From Methylobacterium longum (GTDB lineage: Bacteria > Pseudomonadota > Alphaproteobacteria > Rhizobiales > Beijerinckiaceae), in NCBI RefSeq assembly GCF_022179385.1, contig NZ_BPQS01000008.1:62001-126000 (forward strand): a stretch of 64,000 bases of DNA, in the 5' to 3' direction. Positions within the stretch are counted from its first letter, which is position 1. Every line of letters starts with the position of its first letter. Of this stretch, positions 38,301 through 47,225 are shown piece after piece. The notes beneath the pieces are model-generated. The model saw nothing but the letters and a program-made list of their open reading frames with translations, did not search any database and was not told where the DNA came from. A program made the position numbers and the translations under genes.

Positions 38301-39236
38301 ATGACCGATCTCGCCCTGCCCGCCGCAGCCCCTGCCACGGTGGCCGCGACCCCGGTCGCGACGCCGCCGTGGCGGCGGCGCGCCCTCGCCTATCTCCAGG
38401 CCGCGCCGCTGACCCTCGTCTTCCTGATCTTCCTGGTGGTGCCGCTGGCGCTCACCGGGATCGTGTCGCTCTGGGAGTACAACGAGTACGAGATCATCCC
38501 GGCGCTCACCCTGCAGAACTACGCCGACCTGTTCGACGGCTGCCTGTCGGCCGACCTCTGCACCACGGTCCGCACCTATCTCTCGACCGTGAAGTTCGTC
38601 GCCCTGACCCTGGCCATCACCCTGCCGCTCGGCTTCGCCGTCGCGTATTTCCTGGCCTTCCACGTCCGTTCCGGCACGGTGCGGATGGGCCTGTTCCTGC
38701 TCTGCACGATCCCGTTCTGGACCTCGAACGTGATCCGCATGATCTCGTGGATCCCGCTGCTGGGGCGCAACGGCCTCGTCAACGACACGCTTCGCGGCCT
38801 GGGGCTGATCCGCGCGCCGATCGAGGGCCTGCTCTACTCCGACTTCGCGGTGGTGCTGGCCTTCGTGCACCTCGACACGGTGTTCATGATCGTGCCGATC
38901 TTCAACAGCCTCGCCCGCATCGACCGGCGGCTGATCGAGGCGGCGCGCGATGGCGGCGCGTCGAGCGCGCAGATCCTCCGGAACGTCGTGCTGCCCCTCG
39001 CCAAGCCCGGCATCGCCATCGGGGCGATCTTCGTGGTCACCCTGGTGATGGGCGACTTCGTCACCGTTGGCGTCATGGGGGGCCAGCAGATCGCCAGCGT
39101 CGGCAAGGTGATCCAGGTGCAGATGGCCTATCTGCAATTCCCGGCCGCCGCCGCCAACGCCATGGTGCTGCTGGCCGCCGTGCTGCTGATGATCCTGGGG
39201 CTCACCCGGATGATCGACCTGCGCCGGGAGCTCTAG
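38301..39236 (+). CDS. ABC transporter permease, PotB type
   Basis: A 311-residue inner-membrane permease. About 35 polar residues are followed by AAPLTLVFLIFLVVPLALTGIVSLW and five more helices. The cytoplasmic EAA loop LIEAARDGGASSAQILRNVVLPLAKPGI docks the ATPase. The start is the ATG at 38301. The stop is 2 bp before the next permease gene, so the two are coupled and probably form a heterodimer. Confidence 0.93.
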   Translation: MTDLALPAAAPATVAATPVATPPWRRRALAYLQAAPLTLVFLIFLVVPLALTGIVSLWEYNEYEIIPALTLQNYADLFDGCLSADLCTTVRTYLSTVKFVALTLAITLPLGFAVAYFLAFHVRSGTVRMGLFLLCTIPFWTSNVIRMISWIPLLGRNGLVNDTLRGLGLIRAPIEGLLYSDFAVVLAFVHLDTVFMIVPIFNSLARIDRRLIEAARDGGASSAQILRNVVLPLAKPGIAIGAIFVVTLVMGDFVTVGVMGGQQIASVGKVIQVQMAYLQFPAAAANAMVLLAAVLLMILGLTRMIDLRREL

Positions 39237-39238
39237 CG

Positions 39239-40132
39239 ATGGACCAGCCCCGCGGCCCCGCCTTCTACCTGCTGGGCGGAATCTTCGCGCTCTACGTCCT
39301 GTTCCTCTACGGGCCGACGCTGACCATCCTGGCCCTGAGCTTCCAGGGCCCGTCCGGCGGCCTGACCTTCCCGATGAACGGGGTCTCGACCCACTGGTTC
39401 GCCAAGCTGTGGGCGGGCGTCGGCGTCGTCGACATCTGGGCGGCTTTGCGGCGCTCCCTGGCGCTCGGCCTCGTGGTGATGGCGCTCACCGTGACGCTGG
39501 CGTTCTATGCCGGTCTCGCCTTCCGGAAGGGCTTCCGGGGGGCCGGCCTCGTCTTCGCCCTGGCGGTTTCGAGCCTGATCGTGCCCTCGATCGTGGTTTC
39601 CCTGGGCATCGGGCTGGAGTTCCGGCTCCTCGACGACGCCATCAAGGCCCTGGCCGCCGCCACCGGCTGGGGATTCTTGGAGGATCACGGCACGCTGATG
39701 GGCCTCTACACCTCGGCGCTCGGGGCGCATCTGACCTGGACGCTGCCCTTCGGCCTGCTGATCCTGTTCGCCGTGTTCAACCGGTTCGACCCCGCCTACG
39801 AGGAGGCCGCCCGCGACCTCGGCGCCAGCGGTCCGCAGACGCTCCGCCACGTGGTGGTGCCGATCCTCGCCCCCGCGCTGGTCGGCGTCGCGCTGTTCGG
39901 CTTCACCCTGTCGTTCGACGAACTCGCCCGCACCAGCCAGGCGATCGGCGGGCGCAACACCCTGCCGCTGGAGCTGCAGGGCCTGACCACCACGGTGACG
40001 ACGCCGGAGATCTACGCGCTCGGCACGGTGACCACGGCGGTCTCGGCGCTGGTGATCGGCACGGCGCTGGGCCTGACCCTGTGGCTGCAGAAGCGGCGGG
40101 CGCGGCGAGCGCTGGCGGGGTTGCGCCCGTAG
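39239..40132 (+). CDS. ABC transporter permease, PotC type
   Basis: A 297-residue partner permease. The first helix is AFYLLGGIFALYVLFLYGPTLTILALSF. About six helices are visible, and the EAA loop is YEEAARDLGASGPQTLRHVVVPILAPALVG. It begins 2 bp after the PotB-type gene and closes the hydantoinase-importer operon. The C-terminus is a short basic tail. Confidence 0.93.
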   Translation: MDQPRGPAFYLLGGIFALYVLFLYGPTLTILALSFQGPSGGLTFPMNGVSTHWFAKLWAGVGVVDIWAALRRSLALGLVVMALTVTLAFYAGLAFRKGFRGAGLVFALAVSSLIVPSIVVSLGIGLEFRLLDDAIKALAAATGWGFLEDHGTLMGLYTSALGAHLTWTLPFGLLILFAVFNRFDPAYEEAARDLGASGPQTLRHVVVPILAPALVGVALFGFTLSFDELARTSQAIGGRNTLPLELQGLTTTVTTPEIYALGTVTTAVSALVIGTALGLTLWLQKRRARRALAGLRP

Positions 40133-40276
40133 TCGGGCGGGGTTCGGCCGGCCCTGAGGGGGTCCGCCCCGCACCGACCGGTCGCGACCTGCGCGGAGCA
40201 CCGGCAGGATCGTGACGTCGGCGCTGGTCCGACGCGTTCCAACATTGCCAACCCGCCCCCATCCGTGTAAGCGCAC

Positions 40277-40357
40277 GGCGCGCCCCCGAGACACCCTTGG
40301 AGGCAGGGGCGCGCCGGGAAGGATGTGGCCGTCCGTCAGGGGCGGCCTTTTCGTTTT
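40277..40357 (+). ncRNA. Structured rplY leader or small RNA with intrinsic terminator
   Basis: Two hairpins lie between the permease stop (40132) and rplY (40388). The first has perfect 10-bp arms, GGCGCGCCCC at 40277-40286 and GGGGCGCGCC at 40306-40315, with a loop holding CCTTGGAGG. The second (40327-40347) has an 8-bp stem, GGCCGTCC with GGGGCGGCC and one G:U, followed by TTTTCGTTTT, a strong intrinsic terminator. A possible promoter is TTGCCA at 40245 and TAAGCG at 40268, spaced 17 bp. It may be an L25 attenuator leader, the terminator of the upstream operon, or a small RNA. Confidence 0.5.
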
Positions 40358-40387
40358 CCGGCTCCAGCAACGTTTAAGGATCACGCC

Positions 40388-41080
40388 ATGAGCGCAGTAA
40401 AGACGCTTGAGGCCGTGGCACGCGACCGGGTCGGCAAGGGGGCCGCCCGGGCCGTTCGTCGCCAAGGCCAAGTTCCCGCGGTCGTCTACGGGGGCGGCCA
40501 GCCGCCGCAAGCCATCGCCATCGACCTCATCCGCACCCGCACCCTGATCTACGCGGGCGGCTTCAAGACGACGCTGTTCGAGATCAAGGCCGGCGGCAAG
40601 ACCGTCCGGGCGATCCCGCGCGACTTCCAGCTCGACCCCGTCTCCGGCGTGCCGCTGCACGTCGACTTCCTGCGCGTCGTCTCCGGCCAGACCGTGACCG
40701 TCGAGGTGCCGGTGCACTTCGTCAACGAGGACGCGGCTCCCGGCATCAAGAAGCTCGGCGGCACCCTCAACATCGTGACCCATACCCTGAGCCTCGAGGT
40801 CGCCCCCGACCAGATCCCGGACGCGATCGAGGTCGACCTGACCGGCCGTGCCATCGGTGACGTGATCCACGTCTCGGACATCAAGATCCCGGCCGGCACC
40901 TACACCGGCGAGCAGACCGACCCGGTCGCCAACATCGTGCCGCCGACCGTGCTGGGCGCCGAGGTGGAGGCCGAGGAGGCCGCCATCGCCGAGGCGCAGT
41001 CGGCCGAGGCCGCCGAGGAGAAGGCCGAGGCCGAGGCCGATGCTGCCGAGGACGAGAAGAAGGAGGGCGAGGAGGCCTGA
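40388..41080 (+). CDS. rplY: 50S ribosomal protein L25/general stress protein Ctc
   Basis: A 230-residue 5S rRNA-binding protein of the long TL5/Ctc form. The N-terminal L25 domain (about 1-95) starts MSAVKTLEAVARDRVGKGAARAVRRQGQVPAVVYGGG. A beta domain with VPVHFVNEDAAPGIKKLGG follows. A Glu/Ala-rich tail (EAEEAAIAEAQSAEAAEEKAE) of about 40 residues ends it. A terminator-like leader sits 31 bp upstream, and a perfect terminator follows. pth usually follows in alphaproteobacteria but is absent here. Confidence 0.96.
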   Translation: MSAVKTLEAVARDRVGKGAARAVRRQGQVPAVVYGGGQPPQAIAIDLIRTRTLIYAGGFKTTLFEIKAGGKTVRAIPRDFQLDPVSGVPLHVDFLRVVSGQTVTVEVPVHFVNEDAAPGIKKLGGTLNIVTHTLSLEVAPDQIPDAIEVDLTGRAIGDVIHVSDIKIPAGTYTGEQTDPVANIVPPTVLGAEVEAEEAAIAEAQSAEAAEEKAEAEADAAEDEKKEGEEA

Positions 41081-41108
41081 GCCTCGTCGCACCGCTTCAG
41101 CGCTCCCG

Positions 41109-41136
41109 AGAGCCCCGGCCCTGCCGGGGCTCTTCT
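41109..41136. terminator. Bidirectional intrinsic terminator between rplY and pdxH
   Basis: Perfect 11-bp arms, AGAGCCCCGGC at 41109-41119 and GCCGGGGCTCT at 41123-41133, enclose a CCT loop, and TTCT follows. It lies 28 bp after the rplY stop and 36 bp before the convergent pdxH stop, so it may end both transcripts. Confidence 0.8.
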
Positions 41137-41171
41137 GCGTTTCCGGTCGACGCGTTCAATCGGAGACCGGA

Positions 41172-41849
41172 TCACGGATAGAGCCGCGCGCGGCTCCAGC
41201 CCCCGTCCGTCCGGGTGAAGCGGACGCGGTCGTGCAGGCGGAACTCGCCGTTCTGCCAGAATTCCAGGGTCACCGGAGTGATGCGGAAGCCGGTCCAGTG
41301 CGCGGGTCGCGGGATCGGACCGTCCCCGTAGCGCGCGGAGAGTTCCGCCACGGCGTCCATCAGGGTGGCGCGGTCGGCGAGGGGGCGCGACTGCTGGCTG
41401 GCGATGGCACCCAGCCGGCTCTCCCGGCGGCGGCTCTGGAAATAGGCGTCCGCCTCCTCGGACGTCACCGGCGTGATCGCCCCCCGGGCGCGCACCTGCC
41501 GGCGCAGGCTCTTCCAGTGCAGCACCAGGGCGGCCTGGGGATTCTCGGCCAGCTCCGCGCCCTTGGTGGACTGCGTGTTGGTGTAGAACACGAAGCCCTG
41601 CGCGTCGAAGCCCTTCAGGAGCACCATTCGCACGTCCGGCAGCCCGTCGGCCCCCGCGGTGGCGAGCGCCATGGCGTTCGGATCCTCGGGCTCGGCGGCC
41701 TCCGCGTCCTTCATCCATGCGGCGAACAGCGCCACGGGATCGTCGCTGCGGGTGAAGTCCGCAGCCTGCGGGTCATCGGTCCTTAACTGATCCACGCCAA
41801 GACTCCTGCCTGCCGCGTCCAGGGCCTGAGGGGGCACCGACATCGGCAT
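41172..41849 (-). CDS. pdxH: Pyridoxamine 5'-phosphate oxidase
   Basis: An FMN enzyme of about 225 residues that makes pyridoxal phosphate from the pyridoxine and pyridoxamine phosphates. [29 protein letters not shown] binds [20 protein letters not shown] and [23 protein letters not shown] are family blocks, and [24 protein letters not shown] with RARLYP is the conserved C-terminus. The ATG at 41849 ([10 protein letters not shown]) is preferred over 41915, which would overlap the divergent lipoprotein gene. The gene converges on rplY. Confidence 0.94.
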   Translation of the reverse strand: MPMSVPPQALDAAGRSLGVDQLRTDDPQAADFTRSDDPVALFAAWMKDAEAAEPEDPNAMALATAGADGLPDVRMVLLKGFDAQGFVFYTNTQSTKGAELAENPQAALVLHWKSLRRQVRARGAITPVTSEEADAYFQSRRRESRLGAIASQQSRPLADRATLMDAVAELSARYGDGPIPRPAHWTGFRITPVTLEFWQNGEFRLHDRVRFTRTDGGWSRARLYP

Positions 41850-41887
41850 GTTCGGTCGAGCGGAAAGCCCGTCGTGAGTCAGGTGTA

Positions 41888-42379
41888 ATGCGGCGATGCG
41901 CGTGTAAAGAGCCAAGCCGGTGGGTGCGCAGTGTCGCGTCCGTCTCGGTCCTGTCGGTGACGATGGCCCTGTGCGGCTGCAGCCAGCCGCTGCTCGTATT
42001 CCGCGGCGCGGCCGAGGCCCCGCCGCGCGTGGCCGAGGAGCCCATCGTGACCGGCAGCATCGAGAAGCGCCCCGCGAGCTTCGGGGATGATCTCGCCGAG
42101 GAGGATTGGCGGCGCGCCCGCGCGGCCCTCTCGGTCGCCCTCGATCCGCAGGGCAACGGCCGGCCGGTGAAGTGGGACAATCCCGAGACCGGCCTGCACG
42201 GCAGCATCAATCCGACCGGGCTGCCCTACGTGGCCGACGATCTGATCTGCCGGAACTTCCTGGCCTCGGTGATCGGAAGCGCCAGCAGCCGCTTCGTTCG
42301 CGGCACCGGCTGCAAACCGTCGGGCGGCCAGTGGACCCTGAAGCGGCTCCGCAACGTCAAAGGCATCGAGCGGTCCTGA
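41888..42379 (+). CDS. Lipoprotein of the RT0821/Lpp0805 surface-antigen type
   Basis: A product of up to 163 residues. [21 protein letters not shown] is a lipoprotein signal with lipobox LCGC, so the mature protein is lipid-anchored. The C-terminal domain ([40 protein letters not shown]...CRNFLASV) matches small alphaproteobacterial surface-antigen proteins of the 17-kDa/RT0821 kind: paired Cys and the WxNPxTGxxG motif. A GTG at 41924 would give a more usual signal length than the ATG at 41888. It is divergent from pdxH. Confidence 0.8.
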   Translation: MRRCACKEPSRWVRSVASVSVLSVTMALCGCSQPLLVFRGAAEAPPRVAEEPIVTGSIEKRPASFGDDLAEEDWRRARAALSVALDPQGNGRPVKWDNPETGLHGSINPTGLPYVADDLICRNFLASVIGSASSRFVRGTGCKPSGGQWTLKRLRNVKGIERS

Positions 42380-42689
42380 AGGCGCTGGGCATGCCCGCCC
42401 GGCGCAGCGACGGCCGGACGAGTCCCAAGGGTGTCCGCGGCGTTCGACCGCGCCGGGCGCCTCCCGTCGTCCCGGGATGCCGGCTCCGACCACCCTCGAG
42501 CGAGGAGACCCGCGGGGCCTTCGCTGCGCTGCGCCGCCGCAGGAGGCGGGGCCGGGTCGCGATGGCCCGACCGCTCCCGCTGCCGCTCGGCCGCGGATCG
42601 CTACGGACGGGCGCGCCGGGGGCTCACCGTTCGAGCGCAGGTTTCGATCGCGTCCCGCCCGGCCACGACGCGGCGGGCGGATCCGTGGC
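42380..42689. other. Intergenic stretch without a recognised feature
   Basis: These 310 bp lie between the stops of two convergent genes. They are very GC-rich with short runs of CGCCGC and GGCGGG. I see no ribosome site followed by a plausible reading frame, no tRNA-like sequence and no hairpin with a T-run. Confidence 0.5.
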
Positions 42690-42983
42690 TCAGTAGGGAT
42701 AGCCGTAATAGGGGCGCATGCGCAGGCGCGGACGGGCCGCCGGCGGCGTGGCGGCGCGGGCCGCGGCCTCCGGGTCGTAGGCGCGGATATACGGGTCGAG
42801 GGCAGGGTCGCGGTAATTGCCGTTGTTGACCCCGGCCGAGCGGTCGTTGCCGCTGAGGGCGGCGTAGGGCGAGAGCCCGCTGCCGCTGTCACCGCCGCCG
42901 CCGCCACCACCGCCCCAGGCGAAGGCCGTCCCCGGCAGGGCGACGAGGAGCGTCGCCGTGAGCATCAGCGTCTTGCGCGTCAT
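42690..42983 (-). CDS. Small exported Gly-rich protein
   Basis: A 97-residue protein with signal peptide MTRKTLMLTATLLVALPGTAFAWGG, directly followed by a run of eight glycines. The mature part is disordered, with SGNDRSAGVNNGNYRDPALDPYIRAYDPEAAARAA and an aromatic C-terminus RMRPYYGYPY. No family is recognised. The ATG at 42983 is chosen because upstream codons lack a signal. The aromatic tail could serve in outer-membrane or surface anchoring, but this is only a thought. Confidence 0.65.
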   Translation of the reverse strand: MTRKTLMLTATLLVALPGTAFAWGGGGGGGGDSGSGLSPYAALSGNDRSAGVNNGNYRDPALDPYIRAYDPEAAARAATPPAARPRLRMRPYYGYPY

Positions 42984-43324
42984 ATCGTGTCTCCACACCC
43001 CGTCGCCCCTAGCGAACGGCCGAGCCGATCTGGGAGTTCCCGGGGCGTCCCTCACCGGCCGGGCGACACGGTCGCACGGCACCGTAACGTGACCTTACCG
43101 CGTCGACCGAGGCGCATCATTTTAATCAGTTCGGCAGAAATCGTCCTGCATCCTCAGCTCGTCGAGGTAGACTCATCCCTGGGCTTGCTTGATCGTCGCG
43201 CCAAGGAACAGCTTTCAGCCCGCGGCCGACCTGTTTCCAGCCGTTTTCTCTGCATCCGAAGGATCCTGAGCGCCGTGATTGCCGCCTCGAAATCCGACAC
43301 GCGCGGCGGAAGGCTTCCCGGCTG
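42984..43324. other. Divergent intergenic region
   Basis: These 341 bp separate two divergent genes and should hold both promoters. The part at 43080-43150 is AT-richer than its surroundings (ATCATTTTAATCAG), and GTAA-cgtgacc-TTAC (43084-43098) is a short inverted repeat there. No box pair is convincing enough to call, and no gene is seen. Confidence 0.4.
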
Positions 43325-44959
43325 ATGGAACGGGCGATCGGCGGCATGGATCGGCCTCCGTCCGGCGGCAGCCGGGCCCCGGCCTGGTCGGAGACACAGG
43401 CCGCCGTGACGAGCCCCCCGGCGGCCCCCGTGACGAGGCCAGCGGCGCGGACCGTGACGGTGCGGCTCGACCGCCGCGCCCTGCGCGGCTGGCACATCCG
43501 CCTCCTCGACCAGCTCGGGCAGCGGCCCGAGCGCCGGATCCGCATCGCCTGGATCGAGGATGCCGGCGGCCTGCCGCCGAACGCCGAGCTGCTGTTCCGC
43601 CTGGAGGCCGCGATCCACGGGCTGCCCCGACCGGGCCTCGCCACCGCGGCCGAGCCGGTCGCCCTCGCCCCCTACGAGGCGGGTCGCGGCGACGACGCGG
43701 CCGCGGCGGCCGACATCGTCCTCGACCTCTCGGGGGGGCCCGCGGAGGCGGCGTCGGCCCCGACCTGGCGGCTCGACTTCGACGGGGTTCCGGGCGAGGC
43801 GGGCCTCCTGTCGGCCCTGTTCGCCCGGCGGGCGCCGGTGGCGGCCCTGCGGGGTCCCGGCGGCGTCCCGGTCGCGGTCGGGCGGCTCGGCGCGGAATCG
43901 CACACCGTCATGCTCGCCGCCTTCGAGGATTACCTCGCGCGCACGATCACGCTGATCGCCGCCGCCCTCGACGGCGCCGCCTCGCCGACGCTGCCGGACG
44001 GGACCGAGGCGCCCCTCCAGCCGGACCGGTCGTTCGATCTCGGCGGCCTGGGCGCCGGTCGGCGCGCCGCCGGGGGCCTCGCCCGGCTGATCGCCCGCCG
44101 GCTCTACGCCCTCTGTTTCCACAAGCCGCAATGGCGGGTCGGCTGGCGGCGGATCGAGGGGCCCGACCTGATCGATCTGCGCCGCCACCCGGAGGACGGC
44201 TGGATCGACCTGCCCGACGACGGCCACCGCTTCTACGCCGACCCCTTCGCCATCGCGCGGGGCGGGGCGGTGACCCTCTTCGTCGAGGAATTCGACTACC
44301 GGCGCGGCAAGGGGGTGATCTCGGCGGTGGGCTTCGATGCCGGCGGTCCGCGCGGGCGCCCCGAGCCGGTCCTGGAACTCGAGACCCACCTCTCCTACCC
44401 GTTCGTCTTCGAGGCGGACGGGCAGGTCTGGATGATCCCGGAATCCCACGCCTCGGGCACGATCGACCTCTACCGGGCCACCGCCTTCCCGCGGGGCTGG
44501 GTCCACGAGGCGGTGCTGGTGGACGGGGTGGTGGCCGGCGACGCGACGCTGCTGCACCACGGCGGCCGCTGGTGGCTCTTCGCCACGGTCCGGGCCGGCG
44601 GGGGCAGCTACTCCGACACCCTGCATCTCTGGCACGCGCCGCATTTCCGCGGCCCCTGGACACCCCACCGGCTGAATCCGGTGCTGATCGACGTCGGCTC
44701 GGCCCGGGCCGCCGGGCCGATCGTGGCGCGGGACGGCGCCCTGATCCGGCCGGTCCAGGATTGCCGCCAGGGCTACGGCGCGGCGCTGGGCCTCGCCCGG
44801 ATCCTGCGGCTCGACGAGGGCGGCTACGCCCAGCGGGTCGAGACGCGCCTCGGGCCGGGGGCGGCCTGGCCGGGCTCGCGCCTGCACATGCTGAGCGCGG
44901 CCGGCGGCTTCGAATTCATCGACGGCTCGCGCCGGGCGCAGCCGCGGCTGCTGGCGTGA
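43325..44959 (+). CDS. GIPCT-domain glycosyltransferase-like protein with extra N-terminal domain
   Basis: A 544-residue soluble protein in two parts. Residues about 40-230 look like a degenerate formyltransferase-type alpha/beta domain (RIRIAWIEDAGGLPPNAELLFRLEAAI and DIVLDLSGGPAEAA), but this is uncertain. Residues about 260-544 match the five-bladed propeller of glucosamine inositolphosphorylceramide-transferase-like proteins: HRFYADPFAIARGG, TLFVEEFDYRRGKGVISAV, SYPFVFEADGQVWMIPESHASGTIDLYRA and GDATLLHHGGRWWLFATV. Bacterial members occur in polysaccharide loci. Its role in surface glycans is inferred, since no other glycan gene is near. Confidence 0.7.
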   Translation: MERAIGGMDRPPSGGSRAPAWSETQAAVTSPPAAPVTRPAARTVTVRLDRRALRGWHIRLLDQLGQRPERRIRIAWIEDAGGLPPNAELLFRLEAAIHGLPRPGLATAAEPVALAPYEAGRGDDAAAAADIVLDLSGGPAEAASAPTWRLDFDGVPGEAGLLSALFARRAPVAALRGPGGVPVAVGRLGAESHTVMLAAFEDYLARTITLIAAALDGAASPTLPDGTEAPLQPDRSFDLGGLGAGRRAAGGLARLIARRLYALCFHKPQWRVGWRRIEGPDLIDLRRHPEDGWIDLPDDGHRFYADPFAIARGGAVTLFVEEFDYRRGKGVISAVGFDAGGPRGRPEPVLELETHLSYPFVFEADGQVWMIPESHASGTIDLYRATAFPRGWVHEAVLVDGVVAGDATLLHHGGRWWLFATVRAGGGSYSDTLHLWHAPHFRGPWTPHRLNPVLIDVGSARAAGPIVARDGALIRPVQDCRQGYGAALGLARILRLDEGGYAQRVETRLGPGAAWPGSRLHMLSAAGGFEFIDGSRRAQPRLLA

Positions 44960-45248
44960 GGCGGTCGGGCGCGCCCTCCCGCAGCGCCGGACCGGGCGCG
45001 ATGCGATGCCCCCGGTGTCGCGAGGCGTCCCCCCGCCCGAACGGGTTTCAGTATCGGCGGAACCCGACCTGAAACCCCGCGCGGGACGCGCCGCGCCCGC
45101 GCCGCGGCGGCGGGCCGGGGTTCGGCGCCCCCCGATCAGGAGCCCCTTGTGCCGAACGGCACCCACGCGCGGCTCGCGTCCCGGCCCCGCCCGCGCTAAG
45201 CGGGTGCTCCATCTGCGCGACCCTCGAAGAACCGCCGGGACGATCTTC

Positions 45249-47225
45249 ATGGCGAGCCCCGTCGAACATGCGAGCTTCCTGCCGCCGGTCCTGACCTTCC
45301 TGTCGGCGGCGGTGATCGGCGTCCCGGTGTTCCGGCTGATCGGCCAGAGCGCCGTGCTGGGCTACCTCGTGGCCGGCGTGCTGATCGGGCCGTCCGGCCT
45401 GTCGCTGATCGCCGAGCCCGACACGGCCGCGAGCGTCGCCGAAATCGGCGTGGTGCTGCTGCTGTTCATCGTCGGGCTGGAGCTGCACCTGTCGCAGCTC
45501 GTCTCGATGCGGCGCGACATCTTCGGCCTCGGGGCCGCCCAGCTCGTGGTCTGCGCCCTGGTGCTCGGCGGCGCGGGGGTTCTGGCGGGCCTGAGCCTCG
45601 GCGCGGCCGCGGTGATCGGCCTCGCGCTCGCCCTCTCGGCCACCGCGGTGGCGCTCCAGCTCCTGGAGGAGCGGGGCGACCTCGGCAGCGCCTACGGGGG
45701 CCGCGCCTTCGCGGTGCTGCTGTTCCAGGATCTCTCGGTGGTGGGCATCCTGGCGCTGATGCCGCTGCTCGCCTCGGCGGGCGGGGCGACCGACGCCTCC
45801 TGGCTCGGAGAGGCGGCGGTCTCCACCGGCAAGGCGCTGGCGGCGATCCTGGCGGTGGTGCTGGTCGGCCGCTACGGCCTGAACCCGTTCTTCCGGCTGC
45901 TGGCGGCGAGCGGCGCCCGCGAGGTGATGACCGCCGCGGCCCTCCTCGTGGTGCTCGGGACCGCGCTGCTGATGGAGCAGGTCGGCCTGTCGATGGCCAT
46001 GGGCGCGTTCCTCGCCGGGATCCTGCTCGCGGAGTCGAACTTCCGGCACCAGCTCGAGGCCGATATCGAGCCGTTCCGCGGCATGCTGCTCGGCCTGTTC
46101 TTCATGAGCGTCGGCATGTCGATCGACGGCACCCTCGTGCGCGAGGTCTGGCCGGCCCTGTTCGGCGCGACGCTGGGGGCGATCCTCGTCAAGGTCGCCC
46201 TCGTGGCCGGCCTGTTCCGGCTGTTCGGCTCGGACACCCTCGGGGCCCTGCGGGGCGCGGCCGTCCTGGCGCCCGCGGGCGAATTCGCCTTCGTGCTGCT
46301 GCCCCAGGCCGCGGAACTCGGCCTGACCGGCGCCACGGCGACGCGCTTCGCGGTGGCCCTCGCGGCGCTGACCATGCTGATCGGGCCTATCGCCGCCAAG
46401 GGCCTCGACAAGCTGATCGAGCGGCGCAACGCGCGGACCACGCACGACCTGGAGGAGCCCGCGACCGAACTCGCCGAGAGCGGCGAGGCGCGGGTCCTGG
46501 TGATCGGCTTCGGGCGGTTCGGGCAGGTTCTGACGCAGGTGCTGCTGGCCGAGGGCATCCCCGTCACGGTGATCGACAAGGACGTCGAGCAGCTGCGCGC
46601 GGCCTCGCGCTTCGGCTTCCGGATCTATTACGGCGACGGCACCCGGCTCGACGTGCTCCGCGCCGCCGGGATCGGCCGGGTCGAGCTGGTCTGCATCTGC
46701 GTCGACGACCGGGAGGGCGCCCTCAAGATCGTCGACATCGTGCACGAGGAGTTCTCGAGCGTTCGCACCTTCGTGCGCGCCTACGACCGCCTGCACGCCG
46801 TGGAGCTGATGAACCGGGACGTGGATTACCAGATCCGCGAGACGGCGGAATCCGCCCTTGCCTTCGGGCGGGCGGCGCTGGAGGGGCTCGGCCTGTCGCC
46901 GGAATCGGCCACCGCCCGGGCGGACGACGTGCGCAAGCGCGACATCGCCCGCCTCGTCCTGCAGCAGGCGGGCGCCCTGCCGGACGGGTCCAGCTGGATG
47001 CGCGGGGCGGCGGCGGGGCTGAAGCCCGAACCGCTCACCGCCCCCGTCCGGCCCGCCCGCGCGCTCAGCACCGAGACCCGCGACCTCGTGGGCGGCGACC
47101 GGCGCGAGGCCGCCGAGCGGCTCCTGGAGCGGCCCGCCCTCGCCCCGCAGGAGAGCGACGCCGCCGAGGCCGAGGGCGACCCGGAGGCGGAGCTGGAGGC
47201 GGAAGGCAGCGCCCGGAATGCGTGA
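45249..47225 (+). CDS. Kef-type monovalent cation:proton antiporter with RCK domain
   Basis: A 658-residue CPA2 antiporter. About twelve helices run to residue 385, starting with FLPPVLTFLSAAVIGVPVFRLIGQSAVLGYLVAGVLIGPSGL. A TrkA-N/RCK domain starts at residue 415 with RVLVIGFGRFGQVLTQVLLAEG and YGDGTRLDVLRAAGI, and binds a nucleotide. An acidic/alanine-rich tail of about 110 residues follows. It is closest to KefB/KefC, with no KefF/KefG ancillary gene beside it. The ATG at 45249 gives the usual start. It overlaps the MATE gene by 4 bp (GTGA). Confidence 0.92.
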   Translation: MASPVEHASFLPPVLTFLSAAVIGVPVFRLIGQSAVLGYLVAGVLIGPSGLSLIAEPDTAASVAEIGVVLLLFIVGLELHLSQLVSMRRDIFGLGAAQLVVCALVLGGAGVLAGLSLGAAAVIGLALALSATAVALQLLEERGDLGSAYGGRAFAVLLFQDLSVVGILALMPLLASAGGATDASWLGEAAVSTGKALAAILAVVLVGRYGLNPFFRLLAASGAREVMTAAALLVVLGTALLMEQVGLSMAMGAFLAGILLAESNFRHQLEADIEPFRGMLLGLFFMSVGMSIDGTLVREVWPALFGATLGAILVKVALVAGLFRLFGSDTLGALRGAAVLAPAGEFAFVLLPQAAELGLTGATATRFAVALAALTMLIGPIAAKGLDKLIERRNARTTHDLEEPATELAESGEARVLVIGFGRFGQVLTQVLLAEGIPVTVIDKDVEQLRAASRFGFRIYYGDGTRLDVLRAAGIGRVELVCICVDDREGALKIVDIVHEEFSSVRTFVRAYDRLHAVELMNRDVDYQIRETAESALAFGRAALEGLGLSPESATARADDVRKRDIARLVLQQAGALPDGSSWMRGAAAGLKPEPLTAPVRPARALSTETRDLVGGDRREAAERLLERPALAPQESDAAEAEGDPEAELEAEGSARNA

